In this document: positions 44,801-56,800 of the stretch, in pieces
How the letters are laid out: each line of letters starts with the position of its first letter
How positions within the stretch are numbered: position 1 is the stretch's first letter
Origin: Hyposmocoma kahamanoa
Lineage: Eukaryota > Arthropoda > Insecta > Lepidoptera > Cosmopterigidae
DNA length: 64,000 nt
Assembly: GCF_003589595.1 (NCBI RefSeq)
Contig: NW_020654229.1
Location: 6,462,485-6,526,484 of the forward strand
Reading direction: 5' to 3'
Translations under genes and position numbers: made by a program
The notes under the pieces: generated by a model
What the model saw: the letters and a program-made list of their open reading frames with translations, nothing else
The model's database searches: none
Told to the model about the DNA's origin: nothing

Positions 44801-47800
44801 AATCCAATCGTCCCGCAACCGAAGTCAAGGGCTTTTGTTAAGTATGTGGCACGGGTATGTATTTGTCACCTATTTATATAGAATTTATTTTAAACTACGG
44901 TTGAAACTTGTCGAGATTTTTATTTTCTGTGATAATTAATAATAATTATAAAATCGTTTATTTTTCTCCCAACAAGTACAACATGTAGGTAATACAATAG
45001 AAGTGAAAGGTTGGGAGACAGGAGCACAAACTAGGTTTTACCTGTGCTACGGGTCACCTGGAATCCGACACCCGGATTACGACTAATGGTGGGCTAATAA
45101 AAGACGACATAGGTATAGGCATCACAAGTAACAATAAAAAGAAAAAACAAATTGTTAATTGTAAATTGTATGAGTATTAATACAAAGATCGCGAACACTT
45201 AGAAAAAATTCCTTCGATTCGAACCGACGACGTCTTCTAGCAAACCACGGAACGAACCAGCGGACATCACGAATTTTTCCATGTGCTTGTTTGTCGGATC
45301 TTTGTATTTCGTTTTCAACGAATTTTTAGCTTTTACAGACTTTTCTAAGTGTTCGTTTTTTGTATTATAGTCGTCACCAAATAAGGGACCAAATTTGACA
45401 GCTAAAGAAGGCGATAACGAAACCATAAACATACAATTATTAGCATAATTGAGTTTTAAAAAAATACATAAATTTTATTGGAACATTATATAATATGACA
45501 TTTTTGAAGTACTGTTTTTGCACGAATTCCAAAATAAAATGCAGTTTTGAGTTACCGAAACGCCCTGAAAACAGTTACGTCCTCAATCTATTTTTTTAAA
45601 TAATAGTGTTGTAAGCAATTAATCGCCCAATTTCACCGAGTCGCTTCGATTTCTCTGAAAAATTATTTAAAAAAAATATTAGAATAAATTATGAACATTA
45701 TTTGAGATCGTTTGTTGTTGAAATTGACAACTTCTAACTTATTGCCAGCCAATTAATTGAAAATTTATGAAATCTTTGGTTTCTTGGTAATTTCATCATG
45801 AACATACTTATTTATACTAAATTCTCGTAATAAACCATTTGTGAATATTATAAAATCAAAATTAAAAGAATTGGATACAATTCAGCGGAATGTGGGACAA
45901 TCTTACGAAAATAATAGAAATTGTTTAATACAAAGCTGTACAAGTGGTTAACTAAAAATAATTTTTATGACCTAAACGAAATATTTGACAGGAAATGAGA
46001 TGTAAGATTTTATCTTGAAGATTATCATTCTTGACTAAATTAATTTGTAACTTGACACGTTTGTGACAATTTTGTGTTATTGTGTTGTGGTAGTCTGATC
46101 GACATTATATAACTAGACATTTGCATGCTAGACATAACTAGACATTATATAACTAGACATTTGCATGCTAACTAGACATTATATAGATGCATAACTAGAC
46201 ATTATATAACTAGACATTTGCATGCTATTTAATAAATGCGAAACATGTTTGTACTGGCACTCTCTTGTAACATCTTCTGTTATACCATGTTTTAAGCAAA
46301 TAAACGAATTATTATTATTGCTACAGAATTGCAAGGAATTCTGATAATGAATTGCTTTTAACAGAATTGCACGATATGGCCTTTTAGGCCCCCTGAACAA
46401 CAATGAAACGAAAAATAATCAAAACAATCACAAACTCTTAAAATTTGGAATCGATTTCTCGTGAAAATTCCCTGAAAATCCCTATTCGCGTCACGATGAC
46501 AAGTGTCAAATTTGACCTTTTATTTGGTGACGACTATAATAATTATAGTCATTTTTACTTGACATTGGCGAAATCATCGTTTCGATGGAGCCATAGCATT
46601 TAAAAGAAGAAGAAGAAGATAATAATTATAACAAACTAGTGGAGTGATTTCACAAAAAATAATTGAATATCAATTCAATACAAATTAAATTAAATTTACA
46701 TGGTTACGTAAGAATGTGCATCCCGGCAGTCCCATCAGCACTCTAGATGGGTTGTTATGTGACGTTGTGGTTTAACTGCCTCCGTGGTTTAACGGTTACC
46801 ATGCCGGACTGCCACGCTGAGGTCCCAGGTTCGATTCCCGGGCCGGGAGAAATATTTGTATGGCCTACTTATTATTATTATGTGATCTCCTTTTGTCGTC
46901 ATCCCACTTTTTTATCACCCTTTCTCTGGTTTCTGGCCACTTGTTTTCAAATTTTGAATCGTTCTTTAATTCTTTTGCCTCGCCATCATTGACTTACAAA
47001 TAAATGGACGACGGGTCTAATACAAAAACCACGAAAAAAATGTCCCAAGTCAACCTATTTAAACGTAGTGACATTTCAAGGAATATGAAAAAGCTAAAAC
47101 GTTGAATTTAAATTGTAATCTCATCGCAGTACTGTCTAATTTTGCTTGCTTCGCTGTCAGTCAAACAAACTAAGACTAGAGCGTGAATGACGCTCTGTAT
47201 ACGATTTGAACGCCCTATAAGTTCGGACACTTTTTAGCGCGGACCCGACGTCCATATAATTGTAAGTCAATGCTCGCCATTCTCATTTTGTTGCGTCCCG
47301 TTGTCACTCCCTGCTCAATCGCCGTCGCGACCAGTGCTGCTCTAATTTTTAATTGCGACTAATTTAGATCCTTTTACCTGTTCCAAACCTCAATCATGTG
47401 CCATCTAATCATGTTAAAATTAAATCAATGCTAATCTACTCTGGTAATACTGTATAACTCGGCCCTTTCGGGATAAGTTTGTGCCACGTAAATAAATAGG
47501 GAGTGTTGTTGTTGTTTGTTCTAATGACATTGCATATTATGTTTCTATGTTATATATATCTAACATTTGGTTGTAATATCATAAGTATAGCTTGATATAG
47601 CTGTAATTTACTATAATTTTGTTGTTAACTCGAGGGTTCTTAGGCGAAAACGTAACAAGCGAATGACTTATCTACGGCTCGATTTATATTGCCGCGAAAC
47701 AGAATATAAGCTAATTTTAGAAATCTTAGCATAGTAAACGTTATGTCACTTGTGTAATGTACAAACTGGATACGAGCCGAAAAACAGGTCGCGCGGGGGC

Positions 47801-50800
47801 CCGGACAATTCTTACGCGGTCTTGGGAATTCCCGCAGTTTTGAACGTTATACAAATGACATAAAAAACAAAAAAAACAAACGCTACAATTGCACCTGTTT
47901 TTTTATGTACCTTTTCTTGTTATAGCCTTTTCCTTTTGATTTAATTATGGAATATATTTTTGTGGACAGAAGTATCCTATTTTATTGCCGTGTTATATTA
48001 TATTGAATCCTTATAGATTAGATATAGTATTCTGGTTACGGCGCATTACCGGCTTACAACCTTATCAGTTATATTGACCGCGCAGGGCGCTGTAGGCATA
48101 TATTCGCATGAATCAATTTTGATACAAATAAAGTCAACTCAAGCGCAATTCCCTAGTAATTTCATGTTTTAGCAAGATTTTTTTGTCAACAGCTATCAAT
48201 CGCCATGTGCAACAGTCGAATACGCTTACTCAATGTAGAAGAGCAACGGGAGATGTTCAATGCCGAGTTGCGTCGTCCATCCTTCCTCCGAGCGCAGTTT
48301 AAATGCAGCATATGTCTCAATACAGACTTTTCCAGTCTCGAGGCACTGCTTGTCCACGTTAACAAGCACAATAAGGAGGTATGTGACGCTTAAACGTGCC
48401 TGTTTTTTATATAATAACATACCATCGAGTATATAACCAGAAATAGAGACGAAATGTCATTTAATTTGTTTGAAAACTATTCTGCCAAATCATTACAGTG
48501 GCAACTGCGCTCCGATTGGTCAGCCCGAATTCGAAACAATTGACGGGTGTCCTCAATTGTTTCACTTCAAATCATCCAGTTTAACTTGAGCCTTGCTATA
48601 ACGGATTTACGTAATTAGATAGTTTTTCCCACACTACTGAATGGAACAGCCCCCATAAAATCAAATTAAATCAAATAATTTTATTTGTCATCATGGGTAC
48701 AATAAAGATGATAACATTTATTTTATGCTTGCCATGAGGTACCATCGAGGCATACGAATTATACTATTATTATTAATTATACTTGTCCAATACTTCCAAA
48801 TAATAATAATAAGTTTTAAAATAAATACAATAATAATAAAATAACAATAATAATAATCATTAAATAGTCATAAATCACTGATTACAGGCTTCCACCTTCA
48901 CAGGACAGTGAAAATCCAAGTCTTAAAATCTACAACAGTTAGGACATCAAAACAAAAGTAATTTAATTAAGATAATAATCAATGTAATATAATTAATGTA
49001 ACGTCTCAATAATAAATAATTAATGTGAAATTAATTAACAAAACTCCTTTAACGTATAAAATGATTTTTCAATTAAATGCTCATATAATGTGCGTTTAAA
49101 TTCCGCGAAATTTTCATTCTGCCTTAACTGTAATGGAAATTTATTATAGATTTTTGGTGCCATTGCAATTATACTCTTCTCAAATAGTAACTTTTTACAA
49201 TTTATTTGGCGTAGTTGGTTAGGACGTCGTGCTCTTGTAACTACAGGAAAAAGTTGAGGGTGTCGCCGTATAAATAAGGCTGTTTCATAGATATACAATG
49301 AAGGCAAGGTCAAAATTTATAAGATACCATATCTGAGTGTTGCAGCTACATAGCTGTGGTAAACTACAAGTAAAGCGTTTTTGTTTACCACCTTAGACAA
49401 TTTAAAGATATTATGTTATTATAATAAATACGGATTGTTTTTGGAATATACGGAGACAGTCGGTTACGTCGATACGGTCAGTTGTTGGCACTGTATTATT
49501 TCTAATTTGTGATTACAGCGCAAAAGAGAGTTGATATGTAAAAGTGATATAAGGCCCATTTACCTGATGAGTTTCCAGGGATGGATGGCCCTTATTTCGT
49601 CTCTATTTCTGGTTATAATACTGTCTGACGACGCCTGAATCCAACGCCTGATAAAGAGCAATAAACCTTGGTAAAAATGTAATAGCTGCCATCTGTTGGC
49701 CTTTTCGAATATTATTACAATCGCATCGCGGGTTTACTTGGTATCATCTAATTGATCAGCGTCATGAATCAAATTAAGCACACGAATAAGCGGAATTGCG
49801 AGTGCGATTTCTGAGATTGGGTATCTGTACTTAGTATAGTACACTCCCGGACACTTAATTCGAGCCACCTCGCATCAGTATTAAATGCCCTAAGCTTAAA
49901 CAACGATCGATTGATCAAGAACTATCCTACGCAATTTTGAAACTAGTAGATTAAAAGTCTTTTCCATAAGTCCTTGTTGGAAATTTGGACTTGCAAAACC
50001 GAGGGAAACCTTTTTCTTCGATGATAACACTATTTTTGTATTCTAGCCCTTTAAGGCAAAAATGCGAGGTGGCTCGAATTATGTGTCCGGAAGTATATTA
50101 TATTATGTGTGTTTATACTATAGTCTGTCTTTTTTGAAGACAGAGTTAAATGACATTTGTAGAGTTGTCAGTTTTGATAAAATTTTAAATAGTTATGTAT
50201 TTGTTGTCGATACTTTTATCGATAGATTGTGAAAGAAGATAAAATTTTGGCAAAAATGACTGAATTGTGAATGTTACGACGTTCTAACGATTACTAATTG
50301 CGTTATTGCCTTCTTTATTCTAATTACTGTGTTCCGGTTTTGAAGGGTAAGTAAGGGTGCTGGTGAAATTACAGGCACATAGGACTTGTCAACTTATGTC
50401 TCAGGGTGACGGGCGCAGTGGCAGTGCCCCTCAGAACTTTGCGATTTAAAGCTCTAAGTGGCACTGCAACCGTTATGAATAGACGTGTAGCTTATCATCA
50501 GACACACGACTTGTTCGTACCGTCTCTTGATATTATATAAAAAAAAGTAATGTAAATATTTTCGAGCATATTTAAGAAAATTATATTTAAATCTTATCAA
50601 TGTAATTTGATTGTTGTCTGTTTTGTTGTCCATATAAATAAATAAAATTACGAGTACTATATTTCTTAGTATAAGATTGGGTATAGTGTTGCATTATCTT
50701 TTTTTTTAATATAAAATGTAAGGGCGCATTTGACCTCTATCTCACCTGATGGAAAGTGACGATGAGGCCGACGATGGAGCATGCACACCTAAATAATGCC

Positions 50801-53800
50801 TATTCACTCTCGCCTTGAAAAGGTCCAAGTTGTAACGTTCAGGGAACAAGTCTGCAGGTAGGGAATTCCACTCCATAGCCGATCGCCATCTAAATGTGGA
50901 AGCGTAACGCTTCGTGCGAATCTTTGGAATATCCACAACATGGAGGTGAAACCCAAGGCTACGCCTAGTCCCCCGGTGATGGAAAGGTGAAGGCCGAATC
51001 AAATCGTGTAATCCCATCGCACACTTTCCGTGATATATCCTGTAATGAGTTAGTTAGCAAGTAGGTCTTGAAAGACCTATTTGAGCTCAGTCAGCTCAGT
51101 ATGATACGGTTGTGTCATTATTTGGTGCAAATTCTCTAAAGTCCTAGAAAAATGCCTTTTTGTGCTGTTTTGGAGTGCAAAAATGATAGCTGCACCAAAA
51201 ACATTACCCGTAGTGATATTTCATGTCATCGGAAAGTCTTATTAATAAATTTTCAATTTTCTGTTTGCTGAAACGAAACTAAAGTTTATGCCTTTACAAT
51301 ATGGTCACTTCTTTTTTGGAGAACTAAATTAATAACTCCAGTTCGTCGTCGTTCAGCAATTAACCGCTAGATGGGAGCACATTGATTGAAATTTAAATAT
51401 AATATCAAAACGTCGTAACTTGCAATAATAGGTGTTGATGGTTTTGAACTTTCAACGATATGCCAACAGGGTAAAATTTAAATTATATTATTTAATCCAG
51501 AATTAGTTTTTTTTTTAATTTGAAACTACGACCAATTGAATGTCAAGATTTTGTAGTGTTTCAAATTGAGAATGCGTGAGTTTTGGCGACAACGGTTCTG
51601 TTATTGATCGAGGCTTAAGGCACTTCCATTGCTTTTTTCTTCCGTGTTTAGGGTAGTCTGCATAAAACAGGTTTGTTACAACTTTTACTACTTTCAGCAA
51701 ACATTGGAGTGCGCGTGTGAAATATGCAAGCGGCGTTTCCGTACAGAAGAAGAATTGACCAAGCACTCAGCCCAGATGCATTGGTATGAGTACGAGTGCA
51801 ACACCTGCGGCAAAAAATACAGTACAACGTGAGTACATCGATAATTATAAAAATATATGACGAGGGATGCTCCAGTGGCCATTTACTGAGAAACTATCTT
51901 CCGTAATTGCGGCGATTTACAAATGAAAATGTTACTCAAAGAAACAAAAGTCAGTTTAACTTTCAAGTTTTTATTGAATGTCACGATGCTTTATTACCAT
52001 GATTATAAATAGAGCTCCTTGTGAAAGAGTTCGTCCAGGCAAGTACTGCCACCTTACCTATTTCCGGTGCCAAGCAGTAATGTCACCATTACTGTGTTCC
52101 GGTTTTGAAGCGTAAGGGTGCTGGTGAAATTACAGGCACACGGGACTTGTCAACTTAAGTCTCAGGGTGACGGGCGCAGTGGTAGTGCCCCGCAGATCTT
52201 TGCAATTTAAAGCTCTGAGTGGCACTGTAACTGTTATGGACGGGCATATAGCTTACCATTAGGCGCACGACTTGTTAGTCCCGTCATTTAATATTAGAAA
52301 ATAACCTCTACCATAACCTTTCCAAAAACAATCTTATTTCAAATGTAAGCTTAAAGCTTATTATAATATTACTCATATTCGCACCATGAATAACTTATCA
52401 GCCAAGTAATATATTATTGCTAAAGTGATTGAAAGAACGAATGATTTCCCAATATTGTCTATTCCTTACTAAAAATAGGAAAGAAGTAACGCTATCTGAA
52501 CTATATAATGCCATCTCTTTCTTTTTTTATCTTTTTTTGAATCGTCTTATCGTACTATATTGTTTAAATATTTAATGTTATTTACATTCAGAGAATTTTA
52601 ACCGTTAAATAAAGAAAAGTATGAATATAATAAAATCTATTAAAATTACGTTGTTTTCAATTATTTTTCCGCATTTTCATGAAGAAAAATAAATAAAACA
52701 CGCTGAGTCTTGATAGTTACGTTGTGATTTCGGAATTATAGTGTAGTGTCAACTGTTAGTGTCGCCAAGGAGCATATGGATGTCGCTGTTATAATTTTAC
52801 GAAATGAACATAGCGTATTTTTATTTACTATTCATTAAATAAAAAAATAAACAAAATATTGAAGAGATTTATCTAAATAAATAAGTTCAACATAACTTTT
52901 AATCATTACAAATCAATACTTAGACCATAAATTCGAATATATTGTTTCCACAGCGTCCGAGTAACTATTTTAAGATTGCTAAATTTGATATAATATGACC
53001 AATATTATATTAATGTTAAAGTCGCGTCATAGTAGGAACTGAGCGAATGAATAGTCCAAAGCTGGCAATAAAAAGTCATAGTTTTAACATTATAATAAGC
53101 TTACTTTGAGCGCGTCATGGTACGAAAAGTCAATGTAAGGTTAAAGTAATATTGTTTTAAGAGGTTGTGGTAGGCCCCCGTACAGAGTACTACAAAACCG
53201 ATATCAAGTCATTCATTGCCTAGTTTGCCACCCTTAGAGCTGGAGTATTTTCTTCAAATTTAAATGGGACCACATCTGAGGTACCCTCTTTCCAATAAAA
53301 AAATAATCATCAAAATCGGTTCACAAATACCGGAGTCATCGTGTAACATACATGAAAAAAAGGCAGTCGAATTGAATTTAAACAATCTCAGTACGGAGTA
53401 TAAAAAAACTGACCTCAAAAGTACGTGAAATTACATCTATTTGCCAAGTTTTATTAAAATCGGTTACCGGAAAGTGCGCAAACCCAGATTCATTCCCTAG
53501 TTCGCCACTGCACGGAACTTACACAGGAGATAATAAAAATCGGTTCTCACTACTCAAAGTATATTGATAGAGAAAAACGCCTTAATTGGAGAATAGCAAA
53601 ATCAACCATTAAAATAATTGCTCCAAAATAAAATTTAGGCGCTATTTATAAAAATGAATCTTCATGCGTGAACAGCCACCATTAGAGGTGGATGATTTTC
53701 TTTAAAACTAAATGGGGTGGTCCCATGGAGGTACCCTCTTTCCAATAAAAAATAATCATGAAAATCGGTTCACAAATACCGGAGTTATCGCGTAACATAA

Positions 53801-56800
53801 ATAAAAAAAGTACAGTCGAATTGAGAACTTCCTTCTTTTTTTGAAGTCGGTTAAAAGAAGAATAATTATTTTTTGGGAAATTGCTCCATTACTTTGTTAT
53901 TAATAATTAGAATAGTCAATTTAATGCGTGTATGGTGGTAGTACAGCTGTATGGTTTTTAGAACTGTGATTATGCATTATATTACGCTAATAACTATGAT
54001 AATTTATAATTTTCAGCTGCGACCTGGTAAACTGTTTTGTTCAACATGTTGAAAATGGGAAATTGGTACTTAATGACGCTTTCACTTCGTTGCCACTCAC
54101 TAAAGAGGCTATGTATCGTACTATGGATTACTATACAGGTTAGTTATTTGTATATAAAGAAATTTGGAAACGGGATTACGAAGACGGAGAAAGAGTAAAA
54201 AAGGTATCTGGCGAGGACCTATGAGATGTCAATAAACAGTTGTAGCGTGGCCAGCGGACGTAGAGGACGGTGATAAACAAAGTCACGATAAAAAATCACG
54301 ATAGTGCGTTTCAGGGTACAACTAATCCCATCTAGCGTTGGCGCGATGGTACCAATGGCATGTTGAAGTTATAGTTGTTACACAGTTAGTATAAACACAC
54401 ATAATACGAGGGTGGATTGAAAAGTTCGCGGCCTCACATATAAGTAATTATTATATTTTTTTCATACTGCCCTCAATTAATTCACGCGCGGCCGTCGCAC
54501 GACTGTCGCGCTGCTGAAGTGCGACCAAATTTTTAGTGATGTTTTATCTTTCGACTCAGTTACACGATGGATTCTGGCGAAGAAACATTACTTTTACGTA
54601 TTTTGTTAAAACTGAGGAAAGAAAAATTAAAAAGAATACCAGAACGTATTAGAATCCGTTCGTTACCCTTATTTTGTTAAAATAATCAAAAGAATACTAC
54701 AAGGTTCGGCAATATAGTTAGGGGGGGGGGGGGTCAGAGTTCTTGGGGCGCACACTTCACGTACAGGTATTAAAAATGAATCACCTGCTATGTTTTTTTC
54801 ATTTGTTTGATATCTCATATTGCAGGGTGTTGTTTTGCATTCTCTATAAATTCTTCAACTCGATTATCGTCCATCGTGGTTAATTTGAAAAATTAACATG
54901 TACAACATGTACACCTCACCAACCGTGACTGCAACCGAACGTGACTGCAGCACGACTGTCGCGCGGCCGCCGCGCGGTTGCGGCGCTTATTTGAACGTGC
55001 CCTAAGTGCAGCGTGTAGCATTTAAAAAAATAGCACAAGTTCAAATTAATTTGTGTTCAGTAATTGGCTGAATATTGGGTCGAGGATGATTCAAATGAAA
55101 CAAGTTCGGCTATTTATTCCATAAGCGTGACCAATATTCATCGATAGAATATTTATCGACTACAATCACTAGTTGCTCTCAAGCAGACAACACTTTTGCC
55201 CAATGTTTTTTTTGCGATCTATAATATAACACACAGCAGTAACACAACGTACGAAGACCACATACGCAAATATTTAAGCAGTTTATTTTATTTTGCGACA
55301 CACACATCCGTCACTCAGGTCAGTCAATTACGGCTGTGGCATAAACTAAATGAGGTCCTTCTGAGTACGCCACAACCGCACATATGTCAGTACAACATTT
55401 GTAGTCGTTATATTATATAGATCCAAATAAACGTTTATCTATCTATCTATATTTGTTTTCTTATTGTTTGGTTTTGTCTTATTTTATATTTGTTAATTAC
55501 GTCTTTTTTTTTTTGTATCTATGTGTTGTGGCGTTGCAATAAATATGTCTATTCTATGTTAACTGTCATTTTACTCCGTCTTCAAAAAAGGACGGACTAT
55601 AGAGCAATTTCAAAAGATGTAATTCAAATCGCCAACTTCACCCCACTCGCACAAATTCCAACACCTATAATGAATCTAGCAAGGTGAGACGGGAGTACAA
55701 AAAGTAGAGTGAATGTTAATTATGACAATTGTGACAGGTCTCCTGGAAACTTATGTCAAATGTGACGATTGCAACATTGGCTTTGAAAAATTCCATCAAC
55801 TGACAGCGCATCTTAATCAGCATTTAACTGTAAGTCTTTTTTTCTGTCAAAAAATTTAAAAATTGTATAGGAATGATTCATTAACGTAAACTTTGTTAAT
55901 TTTAATAGAAATTGCTGGAAAATATAATTCTAGTTTTTTTTATCATAGCCCCGCACTAAAGAAAACCCTGTGTCGCGGGTGCCACGGAAACACACTTAGG
56001 CCCAAACTCACGAGAGAAATAGATGCAGGCCATATAAATATGTCTTCCGGCCCGGGATACGAAGCCGGGACAGTCCGGCGTGGTAACCGTTCAGCCATGG
56101 AGGCAGTTCAATATGAATAAACGATACTGCGTTCGACAAGACGTGTGTTGTCGTCATTTGACAGCTTTCATTGTAGCAATGAATTGGGTTCTCTTCTTCT
56201 TCTTTTAAATGTTATGGCCCCATCGTAATAATCGATAATTTCGCCCATAATCGAGGGAATGTCCGTAAAGAATAGTCAAAAGTCAGTTAATAATATATCA
56301 AAAACACAAATGGTAATCCAGAGACAAGAATCAAACGGAACAAGGATTAAAAAATGTCTATGACGTTGACGTGTCGACAGTGTCATTAAGCGACATTTAA
56401 ATGGTTTAACAGCTTGGGACTTAGTCTTTTAGCCAATCATAGGGCGGGTGCCGTCCGCAACAAGTACCTGGCTTAAATATGATTCATACTATAGCCCTTT
56501 GAAAGGTCGTAAATAAAAAGAGCCCAATTTTTTTCAGCCACAAAATGCCGAACAAATATTCGAATGCGACATATGCCACTTGAAGTTCACCAAGCGCAAC
56601 AAATTGTCCACCCATATGAAGCAATGGCACCTGTATACGTACATTTGCAACTTGTGTAATGTGATTTTTATGAATCGGTAAGTTTCGTATTTTTAACGGC
56701 CTTCAAAGTACAAAGTACTAAAGTAACCGACTTCAAAAGTTTGTGAAATTACATCTATTTACCAAGTTTTATTGAACTCGATTACCGGAAAGTGCACGAA

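Larger units (their letters stand above)
45165..46690 (-). mobile_element. Family B element split by two insertions (copy 5)
   Basis: The first part 45165-45367 has the TIR, a shortened tRNA-like unit and the right TIR up to TGTATTA. The remainder resumes at 46621 (AATAATTATAACAAACTAGT) and ends at the TTGAATATCAATTCAATA palindrome. Between them are a TIR element (45368-46536) and a LINE tail (46548-46620). The join restores the family B end exactly, so the order of events can be read. Confidence 0.8.

Noticed and set aside
55196..55687. Two ORFs of 74 and 65 codons near 55.2-55.7 kb
   Set aside because: No domain, AT-biased composition, and the first overlaps a retroposon-like block ending in a simple repeat.
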